Positions 48,486-61,215 of a stretch of 64,000 nucleotides of DNA are shown here, one piece after another. Source of the DNA: Pelecanus crispus (lineage: Eukaryota > Chordata > Aves > Pelecaniformes > Pelecanidae); NCBI RefSeq assembly GCF_030463565.1, contig NC_134644.1, positions 155,416,191 through 155,480,190 on the forward strand. Direction: 5' to 3'. The position numbers were made by a program, and so were the translations under genes. The notes beneath the pieces were generated by a model that saw nothing but the letters and a program-made list of their open reading frames with translations, did no database searches and was not told the origin of the DNA. Position 1 is the first letter of the stretch; each line of letters opens with the position of its first letter.

Positions 48486-50654
48486 AAATAAACCATGTGA
48501 TGCACTATTACTGCTTACCATGTATGCTTCTTTTCTTTCTAGGAAAGCACAATATTAAGAAGTCCAATTCATGTAGGTTAGGGCACGCAGGCCTTACAAA
48601 GTCTTGGTTGAAGTGAAAACAGCACACTACCGCGCAGCTTTGTTGGGTCATTTACGTTCTGTTGCAGAGATAGCTGGAATATTTTCCACACAGCTCGCAC
48701 CCTGGTGCTGTAACAAACAATTTCAACATTTTCCCCCAGGGAGAACATCAGCCCCAACAGCAGGGTTAACCACATCCCTCATAAGGTGTTTGGAGAGGCT
48801 AACTGGCCACGGGATTTCAGGGAAAGCGGCTACCACAGAGTGTGTTAGGCAGATGGAAGAATCAAATTTTCAATCTACTTTTTTCTGGCTCAAAGAGGAA
48901 AAAAAAAAAAAAAAAGATGCTAGAAGAATGCCAGAATCCCATCTAAATGATCTTTTGACATGCCCCTGTTGCTACGGATAGGTGTCCTGAAGAGACAGCT
49001 CCAAACATCTATGCTTTGAAATTACCTTTGTGCATAGCTCCCAGTGTGTTGCTTTTCTGATAAAAGTTTGGGTTTTCTGCCAAAGAAAAGACACAGAGGA
49101 AAGGAAGGAATCTTGTAGAAAAACCTTTATCTCATTTATAAAGGGACAAAGCATGTATTTTGACATCCATGAGTAAGAATGACGGCTCTAAAGGAATTTT
49201 TTAATTACTCTGCCTTGGTAATTAAAGAAGTCAATGTTGATATTAACAGAATATTTTTAGAGTATAAGAAAAAAACTGTAAATATCAGGAAACAGATGCT
49301 TTTAACTAGCTACAGGGCAGCACCAACATATAAAAATAAATAAGTTCCTTTTAATTCTATTTGTATTTCAGTCTTAGTAGAAGTCCAGACTTTTTTCCCT
49401 CTTTTTTTTTAAAGTCCTTTTTAAGGGCCGCTTCTCTGAATTTTTAAGCTGGATGCTGGCTTGTTTCTTGTCTTTCAAATGTTTGTTTATTGATTCAGCT
49501 AGTTTCTTGAAGCACCAGCATGTGAACATCTGAACCCCAGCAGGCTCATATATATACATGCTTAGTTATTAATTTCCCTAACCAGTACAGCCATTTGAAA
49601 CCCACTGCCATATGGCTCGCTTCTTATCTTCTACGTGCATTTTCACACACAGAAACACACACGATACTCAATTTATTTAAAATATACCCTCAGCTTTCTC
49701 TGAATGTTTTTCTCAGTTGGCAGCAATCAAATATCCTGTTTCCTCTCCAGTATCTTAATGGGAAAAATTCAAAACATCTTAAAAAGCAGCACACCTTCCT
49801 TAACCTGGCTTTTGAAGAGCCTCTCTGAATTTTGGTTCTGTGCTGTTGTCACAGGAGCTCTAACCCACGCCACAGCTAAAGGCAGAAAAGCTGCCATTAA
49901 AACAGAGAAGGAAGAGAGAACTGTCCCAGAAAGGACATGAAAGCAGCACTGTGTAGCCATGGTTCAGAAACATGTACTGCCTCCCTGGAGCCCTTCGGAC
50001 CAGACCTGCTCATTACCTCTCATGCATCCCTTAAACTGATCTTCTAATAACTCCTCAATCGCATCCTCGTTATAATTTAGTCTGCTCCCCTCTGCTCCCG
50101 GAAACACGTTTAGAGTTTACCTGCGTACATAGATGGGGAAATCCTCCAGCGAGCAGCGCCCCAGCCCTCTCCCGGCGGTGCAAGCTTGGAGACACACGTG
50201 CATTTCCTGAAGCCCAGGAGGGCTCGGGTTTGCCCTAAACCACACAAGGCAGAGGACTACAGCAAGTACTGCAACACAGGGGACTGGTGTTCGAGGAGCG
50301 TGGTTTTAACCCAGCACATGAGAGTTGCCTCCAACTGAATGGCAGAGACACCATGATCTGAGCGTGACCTGGCAGAGGAGAAGGAAAGCTGGAGCTGTGC
50401 CGTTTCATCCGTGTACTGATTACAAAGCCAGCACCCCAAAGCTGAGGGGCCTGGGGCTGCAGACAGCAGAGAGGGTACGTGCAGAGCACTGCTGCCCGTT
50501 TGCTCAGAATAAAGCAATCACGCAGCTAAAAGCAGACACGTAAGGGACAGGAGAGATGGACAGATTAAGCTTTGGCCTGACCACTTTATTACATATTTTT
50601 TATTTCAAACCTAACCACACACATACCTTGCATTTCAGAGGAAAGTCCTGTGCA
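48486..50654. other. Intergenic, no gene seen
   Basis: Unique DNA with a 17-base poly-A at 48899-48915 and a modestly GC-rich, CpG-containing segment at 50050-50240. The 125-codon frame at 48604-48981 runs through the poly-A and has no recognised domain. Confidence 0.5.
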
Positions 50655-50672
50655 CATCCTGTCCTTTCCAAC
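50655..50672 (+). mobile_element. CR1 3' tail remnant left of an inserted LTR
   Basis: ATCCTGTCCTTTCCAAC corresponds to the CR1 GAGGTCCTTTCCAACCTTAG stem. The rest of that stem (CCAACCTTAATGATTCCTAG) lies right of the LTR at 51239. Confidence 0.6.
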
Positions 50673-51238
50673 TGTCCTGGTTTCGGCTGGGATAGAGTTA
50701 ATTTTCTTCCTAGTAGCAGGCATAGTGCTGTGTTTTGGATTTAGTAGGAGAAGAATGTTGAGAACACACTGATGTTTTAGTTGTTGCTGAGTACTGCTTA
50801 TGCTAGTCAAGGACTTTTCAGCTTCCCATGCTCTGCCACGTGCACAAGAAACTGGGAGGGGGCACAGCCAGAAGAGTTGATCCAAACTGCCCAAAGGGCT
50901 ATTCCATACCATATGACGTCATGCTCAGTATATAAACTGGGGGGGGTTGGTGGGGGAGCAGCGATCGCTGCTCGGGAACTGTCTGGGTATCGGTCGGCGG
51001 GTGGTGAGCAATTGCATTGTGCATCACTTGCTTTGTATATTATTATTACTATTATTATTATATTGTTATTATTATCATTACTATTTTAGTTTATTTCAAT
51101 TATTAAACTGTTCTTATCTCAACCCAGGAGTGTTTCTCACTCTTACTCCTCCAATTCTCTCCCCCATCCCATCGGGGTAGGGGGAGTGAGCGAGCGGCTG
51201 CGTGGTGCTGAGTTGTTGGCTGGGGCTAAACCATGACA
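50673..51238 (+). mobile_element. Solo LTR, copy 6, inserted into a CR1 tail
   Basis: The element runs from TGTCCTGGTTTCGGCTGGGA to ACCATGACA with a perfect duplication, ccaac, at 50668-50672 and 51239-51243. It carries an intact CRE (TGACGTCA, 50914-50921) and TATATAAA (50929-50936), a G run, then the ATT-rich microsatellite. It retains the most complete promoter core in the window. Confidence 0.96.
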
Positions 51239-51423
51239 CCAACCTTAATGATTCCTAGTTTTACTCACTAAAAAATGATCCAGCCACCACGCCAGGAAAC
51301 ATGAAAATAATTATTAATCTACCCTTAATTGGTTTAGTGGTGGACTTGGTTGTGTTAGGTTAATGGTTGGACTTGATGATCTTAAAATTCTTTTCCAACC
51401 TAAATGATTCTATGATTCTATAT
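51239..51423 (+). mobile_element. CR1 LINE with duplicated 3' tail, copy C
   Basis: The end of the first tail (CCTTAATGATTCCTAG), the spacer with CCAGCCACCACGCCAGGAAA, then the second tail ending in gattctatgattctata. Same module order as the copies at 20596 (minus) and 48033. Confidence 0.9.
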
Positions 51424-54400
51424 GGGCACAGCTGAACATCTTTGGTATTCTGAAGCTCAAAATACATTATTGTTTTAATTGCACACAGTCAGAATCTCTG
51501 CAGAGCTCTAGGGCAGCATGGGCTGGCTTCTTATGGACTGTGACTTCACTAGCCAGGTTACTGACCTGGGTACAAGAAACTTCAGGAATTGGGATCATTA
51601 CTTGAGATAAGCTTGGCTTTAATTAAAAAAGAGGACATGATTCACATGGAAACTGCAAGTTGCTTCTTCCTAGGCTATGATCTCACTTAGGAAAAACGGG
51701 GGCTGCTAAGCTCAAGAAACATCCAGAAGTGTTAGGATTTAAGCAGCTGCGCTCCCTTTGCATTGGCAGGTTCTTTTTAATAGGATGCTTTTAAAGCACC
51801 ATGAAGTACTCACTAGTCCTCTCTGGCCTTGTTGACTTTGACCACTGCCAGTACTTAGGAGGCAAAGCTCCACTTTCGTAGTTATCTAACGTCATAAATC
51901 TGTTTTCTATGATAGCAGAAATAAGTTAACTTGCTAACCGACTGCAGCATCTACTTTGCAAGGAAAGAGCACAAAGTAGGCTCTTGGAGATAACATTTCT
52001 ATATCAAATGTGATTTATACCATGACAAATTCTTTATGTGTTTTTGACTTTGAGCTGATTAATGTTTATAATTAATGAATTCCCATAATGAATTTTCTAG
52101 TGGAATTATTCACAGACCTGTAGGTAAACATAAGAGAACATTAATTCAGAACTGGAGATAATTAGCACTTCTCATTAGGTTTTCATTTTCAGTTGGTTAC
52201 TCAATCTTTATTACGTGATTTAAATTTCTTGAAACCTATAAAAACTAGCTCACTTTGCAACTCTTGAGTGCCACTGACTCAGTAAGAGCACTAAAATCTG
52301 CATAGACACATCAGATGTGTTCCCACAGTGAAATGTGCTAACTAGCCCACAGCCCCTTTGTTTGGGCACCCAAGACCTTCCAGTATGTTGAATCACACGC
52401 AGCTCAGAGACAGTAGTCATGTAAACAGACACAGTGAACCTATTAAAAATAAACTAACTTCACTTTTTCCCTACTTCCTGAAGGAATAGCGAGCAGTTCG
52501 AGCAACTCACATGCTAATTTTTCTCTGAAACACAGATGGAGTCAGTGACAGATACATTGATGTCCCCATGGAATTAAGACACACCAGGCTCAAACGTCAA
52601 AGATATTGCATTTGTTTTTTTAAAGCGCAAGACAAAGATTTCTAAGAACAGAGAGAAAAAGATTATTGATGTACTTCCCAGAAAAAACAGTGAAACAACA
52701 ATGAAGCAGCCTGAGTTTTAGGGTTTTTTTGGTTTCATGTGAAAAGGCAGATATTTTTATCTTGTTAGCTCTTATACTTGTGAATTTTTCAGACAGCAGC
52801 GAGCACCTGGAGCTACATCAGGCAAGAAATGGCACAAAAGGAGTAACGCCGATCACACCAGCATCCAGGCAGTTTTGCTGATGACTTACCCTTGCCAAAT
52901 GCATATAAAATGGGAACAGAGGAAGTCTTGATCACACACATGTTCTCTTTCTGATCAATCCAACTGCTTTGGAGTATTGCATATATTTATAGGAGATTTT
53001 AAAAGGTAGCCTGCATAAGCTTGCCTAAGCAAGCTAATTCTGCAAAGGTTCCCATGTTTTTACTCTTTTTAGAACCTGACATTGCAACTCAAGAATATGC
53101 CTTCACAGCACCAGTTTTTCTTTCTGTTTAGATGGTCATCAGCTCTTGATCAAATCAAGAGCCAGTGTTCCTGGTCTCTTTACGACTAGACATATCCATC
53201 TTGTACCTCATGTCTATATTTTAGATACCCCATGTGCAAGTCTAATTCAGTTATTCATGGAATTCCAATAAACTGTTCAACCTTAAATTACCATAAGGTG
53301 CTCTATATTTATTAGAGGGGACACATGGAACAAGGAGAATGAAGAGTTTCAAAGAGAAAAATCGTTACAGGCCAATCAGCAGAAATTTCAGTGATAAAGT
53401 GACTGAATTAGTATTCAATGGATCTTATTTCTTTTCCCACTAAACCCTACTTGCTTCGATAAAAATAAATGCTTATTGCTCCTGCATCATTTCTTCCAAC
53501 TTGAGGCATCTGCTCAATACTTGTCCTCTGAGCTGTTTAAATTTGGATATAATGCAATACTGAGATACCATATACTTAATCCTCAGCAGAGGAAAAACTC
53601 CACAGGATTCATAAGTGATGTCTTCACATAAAGCAGTTATCATGACATTACAACACATTTATGCCAGACTTACAGGCATTTGCATTTTGATGTGGGACAA
53701 CATCGGCAGGAAAACTTGTCACAAAACCAGTAGAAAAGGGAAACTAAAAATATAATACACATTCCAAAGGACCTCTGAATTAATAATCAAGATTTCTTCA
53801 CATGCAAGAACTTACTGCCAAAGGTAAGTCCCTGGTTTAGCATACAGCAAAATATTTCTTAAGGTCAGACTGCTGGCTTCACAACAGACAGACTCATGAA
53901 CAGCCACTGCATTTTTGGAAAAGCTTCAGGTTAATGAAGAATCTATGCTTTGCTGTCAGTAATGCTGAAAGATTCTCCTCTCCGGAATCCACCGCATCTT
54001 CCCCCATACTTGAAAGCAGTATGAATAGATACATGTGTGTGCGTATATAGGTGTAGCTGAAAATACAAATGTATACACACACACACACCTCGTGCACATT
54101 CAGAATGCAAGTAATGCATTAGCAAAAGCTAGTGGATAATGTATATTCATCATAGCATAATAAAAGTGACGCTCTAAAATGAGTCATTTTTAAAATTTGA
54201 GTTTCTTGCATTGTCCTTGACAACTCCTTGCAAGTTGTAAAAACACACTGGAATGGTTTATAAAGGATATTTTGCCTAGAGCATTAGATCAGTAAAGATT
54301 ACGATAAATATTTTCCAGGTCTACATCTGAACTTGTTAATTATATCTATCATCAGATTTTAATCAATACCCAGCTACCACATCATGGTAAACATCTTTGT

Positions 54401-54522
54401 TAAAAGAAAGTAATTTTTCAGAAGTAGCTTGAACTTTCTTTAAAGAAAAAAAATTACACCAGCAGATACTTCTCCAAGAAAAATAGTACTAAACCTTGAT
54501 TTTGAAATTATTGCAAGTCTTC
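51424..54522. other. Intergenic, no gene seen
   Basis: Unique AT-rich DNA with a short (CA)n at about 54073-54088. No convincing exon. Confidence 0.55.
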
Positions 54523-56775
54523 ACCAAAAGCCTGGGCTGCAGGGATCACGCATTGGTGGAGTTCACACTCCTGAGGGACATGGGAAAAGCGAGGACTACC
54601 GTCAAGACTCTAAATTTTAGAAAAGCAAACTTCCAGCTCTTCAAGGAGTTAGTCAGAAGGACCCCCTCGGAAACTGCCCTCAGGGACAGAGGAACAGAAC
54701 AGAGTTGGCAGATCTTTAAGGACACCTTCCATAGAGTGCAGGACCTCTCAATCCCCAGGTGTAAGAAATCAGGCAAAGAAGTGAAGAGACCAACATGGCT
54801 GAGTTGAGACCTGTGGTCAAACAGGAGCAAGAGGGAACTGCACAGGCAGTGGAAGCAGGGACAGGTGTCCTAGGAAGAGTACAGGGACACTGCCCGGTTG
54901 TGTAGGGATGGGGTCAGGAAGGCCAAGGCGAGGATGGAACTGAATTTGGCAAGGGGTGTAAAGAATAACAAGAAGGGCTTCTACAGGTATGTCAACCAGA
55001 AAAGGAAGGTTAAAGAAAGCATACCCCACTGATGAACAAGAATGGCGACCTTGTATCAACAGACAAGGAGATGGCTGAGGTACTCAACAACTTTTTTGCC
55101 TCAGTCTTCACTGGCAACCTGTCTCCTCACTCCTTCTGAGTCTATGGACCAAAAGATGGGGAGCAGGGGGGTAAAGCCCCTCCCACTGTAAGGGAAGATC
55201 AGGTTCATGACCGCCTGAGAAACCTCAATATACACAAGTCTGTGGGACCTGATGAGATGTGTCCCAGAGTCCTGAGGGAATTGGCTGATGTAGTTGCCAA
55301 GCCACTCTCCATGATATTTGAAAAGTCATGGCAGTCAGGTGAAGCCCCGGGTGACTGGAAGAAGGGAAACATTGTGCCCATTTTTAAAAAGGGAAGAAAG
55401 GAGGACCCTGGGAACTACCAACCTGTCAGCCTCACCTCTGTGCCTGGGAAGATCATGGAACAGATCCTCCTAGAAGCTATGCTCAAGCACATGGAGGACA
55501 GGGAGGTGATTTGAGACAGCCAGCAAGGCTTCACCAAGGGCAAGTCCTGCCTGACCAACCTAGTGGCTTTCTATGAAGGAATGACTGCATCAGTGGACAA
55601 GGGAAAAGCAACAGATGTCATCTATCTGGACTTCTGTAAAGCCCTTGACACAGTCCCCCACAACATCCTTCTCTCTAAATTGGAGAGATATGGCTTTGAT
55701 GGATGGACTGTTCGGTGGATAAGGAATTGGCTGGATGGTCGCATCCGGAGAGTCATGGCCAATGCCTCAATGTCCACATGGAGACCGGTGACAAGTGGAG
55801 TCCCTCAGGGGTCCGTACTGGCACCAGTGCTGTTTAATATCTTCATCAATGACATAGACAGTGGCATCGAGTGCACCCTCAGCAAGTTTGCAGATGACAC
55901 CAAGCTGAGTGGTGCCGTTGACACACCAGGAGGATGAGATGTCATCCAAAGGGACCTGGACAAGCTGGAGAGGTGGGCCTGTGTGACCCTCATGAGGTTC
56001 AACAAGGCCAAGTGCAAGGTCCCGCACCTGGGACGGGGCAACCCCCGGTATCAGTACAGGTTGGGGGATGAAGGGATTGAGAGCAGCCCTGCAGAGAAGG
56101 ACTTGGGGGTACTGGTGGATGAAAAGCTGGACATGAGCCGACAATGTGCACTTGCAGCCCAGAAAGCCAACCGAATCCTGGGCTGCATCAAAAGCAGCGT
56201 GGCCAGCAGGTCGAGGGAGGTGATTCTGCCCCTCTCCTCTGCTCTGGTGAGACCTCACCTGGAGCAATGCGTCCAGCTCTGGGGCCCTCAGCACAAGAAG
56301 GACATGGACCTGTTGGAGCGGGTCCAGAGGAGGGCCACCAAAATGAGGAGAGGCGCTCCAGCCCTCGGATATGAGGCCAGGCTGAGAGAGCTGGGATTGT
56401 TCAGCCTGGAGAAGAGAAGGCTGCAGGGAGACCTTATTGCGACCTTCCAGTACTTAAAGGGGGCCTACAGGAAAGATGGGGAGAATCTTTTTAGCAAGGC
56501 CTGTTGTGACAGGACAAGGAATAATGGATTTAAACTAAAGAAGAATAGATTTAGACTAGACATTAGAAAGAAGTTTTTTACAGTGGGGGTGGTGAAGCAC
56601 TGGAACAGGTTGCCCAGAGGTGGTGGAGGCCCCATCCCTGGCAACATTCAAGGTCAGGTTGGACGGGGCTCTGAGCAACCTGATCTAGTTAAAGCTGTCC
56701 CTGCTCACTGCAGTGGGATTGGGCTAGATGACCTCTAAAAGTCCCTCCCATCCCAAAGCATTCTATGATTCTTGT
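54523..56775 (+). mobile_element. CR1 LINE of a second subfamily, 5'-truncated, with decayed ORF2
   Basis: It starts within the endonuclease end (CRDHALVEFTLLRDMGKA) and continues through the linker. Reverse-transcriptase landmarks follow: [47 protein letters not shown] and FADDTKLSG. The C-terminus has [15 protein letters not shown] and WNRLPRG. Breaks include stops or shifts near 54805, 55137, 55512 and 55935. The 3' end is short, with CTAGATGACCTCTAAAAGTC and ttctatgattctt. The tail and many residues differ from the element at 34263, so it is a different and probably older subfamily. Confidence 0.93.
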
Positions 56776-59259
56776 TTCTGTTCTTGTATTTTGTTTCAGT
56801 AGCATAGGAAGGATGCACATTTGAAATTAACAGAAATGCTTTAAAATAATTTTTAAACCCCTTTATTAATAAATTTAAAATTTTTCCCTTTATTTAAACT
56901 TGTAGAAAAAAACCATGATACATTCCAAATATGCAGCCAAGGAAAACACTGAAAAAGAATATTAGAAATAAATAATGCAAGACTGTAATAGCCAAATATT
57001 TTCTCAGAAATTCTGTAAACAGATTGTGATGGGACCTCTGAGGAAGTACTGTCTCTTAAAAAGTAAAATTTCAAGAACTAAAATCCTAGAAAAATGGAAG
57101 TATGGTTCTCAGAAAACCACCTCTTTTAAACATCCACATTCTACCTTTGCATAAGCCTACATTAACACACTAAACAAATAGGCCTTAAAATTAAGTGAAC
57201 ACAGAAATTGAAATGCTGATAGTAAGTGCCTCCCTGTGGCTTGCAGCCATTTAATTATAGAAGCTTGCTGTACAACAGCATGAAAGGTTCCTCAAGGCAA
57301 CAAATCTTTTAAATAATAGAATGTCCTTAACTCTCATAGTCTCGCTCTTATTGTGCTTCCTATCTGACATATCCTTTCTGAGAACACCATGACTGCAAAT
57401 ACATGAGTAACATGGAAAAAGGGATGAGCCTCTTACCCATGTTCAATTGTTCCCAGGAGCAAACCAGAACTCCCTTGAAACAGACACAGATTTGGGCAGA
57501 ATGTGAGTTCTAGTCATTACATATTATAATACAGCCTCTGAAGACCATTTTACTTGACTTTGTTTCCTCTGTTGCAGGAGACAGCAGAAGTGTGTTTCTG
57601 GACATCTAACCCACAGCACGGAGAATTAGACAAAAAGCAGCTGAAATTCTCATCTATACTGAAGCTTCCTGCAATAAACCTGAGGTGACAAAAGCGTGTT
57701 GCCTATGAATCCTTCACTTCCTCTTCATTCCTCCATTCCCCAAACACCACAACGTGTTCTTAAATCTGTGTTCCTAGTGATTAAATCTCAGGTTACTAAG
57801 TAATATTCATATAAATCTCAAAGCACTTACTTCACGCTGCAAAGTAATCAATTGCATAAAATCTTTTCTGAAGGACCTCTGCATGAATTCTACCACGTTG
57901 TTTGACATTATTGCCCAACCACGAAAATGTAGATGCAAAACAGTCATGAAACAGTAATACATTCACTGAGCCTTTTTAAAAAGCATTTTCAGGACAGTTT
58001 TAAAAAAACAGAATGAGAAGGGAAGGTTTGCAAATCAAGTCTATTTTAACTTACCCAAGTAAGAGTAAGGAAAAACTTTTCAGTATTGGATATACAATAT
58101 AATATGGCTGTAAGGAGGAGAAAAATCAGGTTCCTTGAAAAGCTACTGAATTTGGAGGGTTTTTGCAAGCCAAAACTGCTTGTCTCCCTCTTAAATTCTT
58201 GGCATATTATTTAATCATTTCATTGATACAAGTCTGGAGAATTTACAGGAGAGTCAAAACAATCACAACTAAGAAACTGTTAATCCATAAAAACGGAACA
58301 CTTATTTCCCTCTCAATAGATTCTTACAGAGGTCTGAAATAATACTGGAAGAGATGCAGACTATTAGGCCACTTGTATTTGTGTCTGTCTCAGTAATTTG
58401 TGTCTGTCTCAGTACTTTGGTACCACAGATCACAGCAGCTTCCCTGTCAGCATACAATGTATTGATTAGGCATTCTTTGCTATGGAGTTGTAGGCAAACT
58501 ATGAAAAAACCAACCCAGGGTGGAACTGCCACAGTTGACCCTTTTTGGTTTAACTTTGTATTTTGGTTTTCATTGTACTGACAATGTCAATTTAAAATAG
58601 GAAACAAAGATGTTCAGATACAATTTTTCAATAAAATTAACCATGCCAGTTTGTTAAACAGAAGCATTCTCATGCCCTGTGTACTCTTACATTGCATATA
58701 CCACATTTGGACATGCGCATCATGGACAGAATGGTTAACTAAAACCGCAGTATTTACAGCGATTATCTGAGGCAGAAGCAGCACTTCTGAGTTTCCCACC
58801 TCAGGGTACAAATACAGGTGCTTTTTCTGTTAGCAATTTTCTAACTGTAAATTAGTCATTCAAGCTGAAGTACGATGTCAAAAGAAAATGACACAACTAA
58901 GAGTACAACTAGACCTTGACTAATACCATTCAATATGTAATCATCAGCTATACATTCACCCTTACTTTAAGAATAAGCTACTAAAAGCTATTCTAGTGTC
59001 TCTTAAAATGTGAACAGATTTCACTGCAATCATGAGTAAGTCCCAAATCAATAATCTAAAATCTGCATATGCAATGAAATTATTCCACTGTATAAGAAAC
59101 ATAATACTCCATTCATTCCATTCACATTTCACTCAATACTACTGAATATTGAAGTATTAAATAATTTCTTTTGGCCAGTAGTATTTGAATTTGGGATTTT
59201 TTTTTCCTTTATATTACACACTTCTCTACTTTGCACATCATATGCTTGTAACTCAAGGC
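56776..59259. other. Intergenic, no gene seen
   Basis: Unique AT-rich DNA between the CR1 and the NUDCD1 polyadenylation signal, with one 19-bp tandem duplication at 58378-58415. No exon was recognised. Confidence 0.55.
58378..58415. repeat. 19-bp tandem duplication
   Basis: TTTGTGTCTGTCTCAGTA followed by A or C, twice in a row, differing only at the last base. Confidence 0.9.
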
Positions 59260-59659
59260 TTTATTTTCTTTACCTGACTACTTCTTTCATAGGTAAACAG
59301 CAGCATTTAAAAACAGAAGTGAATTCTCAAAACTCCTAAGTATGGCAAACACAGTCATTTTGAAAAAACAATGCATAAATCTATTCACCTATGCAATAGC
59401 AGTCTCTGACAATTACTTTGAGAAAGCTGTTAGCGCAGAAGACATTTTCCCATAGCTCTGAAAAAGCTTACTTCAGTGACAGCAAAGCTGAAAAACTGTC
59501 TCACCATCTTACAGACAAATTCTAATGAAAAATTTTGATTCCCCTGTAAAATATCTCCTTTTTAAACTTCAGCAAATTGTACTGAACTTCTTAGATCATT
59601 TACCTAGCCAGTTCTTCAACAAATTGTTAACACAAACTACAGCAGACTATACTGAATAA
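59260..59659 (-). other. NUDCD1: NUDCD1 3' UTR with candidate polyadenylation signal
   Basis: Downstream of the stop codon on the minus strand, the first AATAAA is at 59260-59265. It is followed within about 50 bases by GT-containing sequence (gatgtgcaaag, gtgtgtaat). That gives a 3' UTR of about 400-420 bases. An AATAAA at 59679-59684 lies within the coding sequence and is not expected to be used. Confidence 0.55.
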
Positions 59660-59952
59660 TTAATTTCCAGAGTTGACCTTTATTAAAAACAAGGTTTTTG
59701 TTGTGAGAACAAATAATCTCTCACTTGTAGCTTGAAAGCCTAAGATAGGATCGTTGGCTTCCAGGGTTGCTACTAGCTGCTTAGCAACCTGTCCTACTTG
59801 TCTTCCTTCCTTCCTGTTGTAGAGAACTGTGGACAGGGGAGTTGGCTGACGATAGATGAAAACTCTCCGCAAGCACTCGCAAAGAGCAGCGTAGGAGTAA
59901 TCTGGAGCACAAGCCATGAACTTCTTGTCTTGCTTTGATGCCTGGACATAAC
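59660..59952 (-). CDS. NUDCD1: NudC domain-containing protein 1, last coding exon
   Basis: It encodes the C-terminal 96 residues of NUDCD1, a NudC-like (CS domain) cochaperone-type protein also described as the tumour antigen CML66. The minus-strand acceptor is a long pyrimidine tract ending GCAG at 59953. The exon starts with the last two bases of a Gly codon, then reads [20 protein letters not shown]. Other near-invariant stretches are [30 protein letters not shown] and [20 protein letters not shown], ending LIKVNSGN and TAA at 59660-59662. Compared with human the end differs only slightly (NSGN against NTEN). The CS domain and earlier exons lie beyond the window's right edge. The open frame extends upstream of the acceptor, but that part is intron. 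Confidence 0.97.
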
Positions 59953-60768
59953 CTGCATAGCCAAAAAGAAGTAGAAGAGAGAAGTAATATATCGGTTTCA
60001 ACAGCACTCTAACTGGCTAAGACAAAATCAACCTTAGCTTAAAACATAATATGCAATTAGTAACAAAAAAGAAAGAGATATATGTTGTTACTAAATGAGC
60101 CGATAGTTTCTGGAGGTACGCATTAACCAATTTAATACCAACATACAGTTCTTCTGTACATGTTCCTAACTGCCATTTTTGATGTGCACGTATGTATAGC
60201 TAGATACTGTCCCCACATCTAGCCCCTCTCTGCCTCACAAGGTCTTCCATTTTCTCAGCAGGATCATAAGGCATGGATACACATCTTGGCCCAAGATTAG
60301 TAGTCTAAGCAGAATAACCCTCTTCTCTCCCCTCATCCCCCAGTTCATAGTTACATTTATAATTTAAGATTTCTGAGTCTACCTAATCTTGAAGAGACAC
60401 TTAAAATTTGTCTTTTATTTAGAACTGACTGAAAAAACCACTAGTTACTTTTCAACACACTGTAAACTTTGCTAATATTCACTTAGAAGGAAAGATCTTC
60501 CTTTTCCTCTTCCATTACAGAACTCGATTAGTAAACAAACTTATTTCAAACTGATTTCCTTTCACACTTTTGTAAAGAGACCTGAGACACAATCTTTGCA
60601 AAGTGATCTACCATGTTTCTGAAAAGTTGTTTGCTTCATTTCCATTAAACAATCCATGGCAATGGTTATCACTGAAAGACAGCACCTCTGAGAAGAGCAA
60701 GCATGCTAGAGTTTACTTTTTTTGGCTCTCCTTTTTCCTTATAATTGTAGGATAGAATTCAAAGTACT

Positions 60769-61142
60769 CGTACTGGGGCTGGCTGGGATGGGGTTAATTT
60801 TCTTCACAGCAGACTGTAAGGTGCTGTGTTTTGAATATGTGATTAAACCAGCGTTGATACCACATGATTTTTTGGCTATTGCTGAGCAGTGCTTGCACAC
60901 TGTCAAGGCTTTCCATTCTTCCAACTCTGCCCACCCCCAGTAGGTTGGGGATGGACAAGAAGTTGGGAGGGGACACAACCAGGACAGCTGACCCCAACTG
61001 ACGGAGCAGCTTAACCCATGAGAGGTTCTGGGTTTTGCTCTTCCTGTTCTCTCCCCTGTCCCTCTCGGGGCAGGCAGGGGGAATGGGAAGAGAGCAAGCA
61101 GCTGTGCGGTGCTTAGGTGTCCCGCAAGGCTAACCCACAACA
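60769..61142 (+). mobile_element. Old, internally deleted LTR of the main family
   Basis: It starts GTACTGGGGCTGGCTGGGAT and ends GGCTAACCCACAACA, with the same landmarks as the younger copies in order but lacking the CRE, TATA and microsatellite section. Flanks are gtact and gtatc, a poor duplication, so the ends are approximate. With the copy at 15793 it forms the older layer of this family. Confidence 0.75.
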
Positions 61143-61215
61143 GTATCGCCACACTTTAACAGTGCATTTTCATACCTTGAGGGCGTTTTTGTTGTTTTGG
61201 TTTTTTTTTTAAATG

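Noticed and set aside
48604..48981. 125-codon ORF on + strand
   Set aside because: It runs through a poly-A tract giving poly-lysine, has no domain and no exon signals.
55983..56738. 251-codon ORF
   Set aside because: It is CR1 ORF2 C-terminal sequence ([15 protein letters not shown]) and continues into a CR1 3' end.
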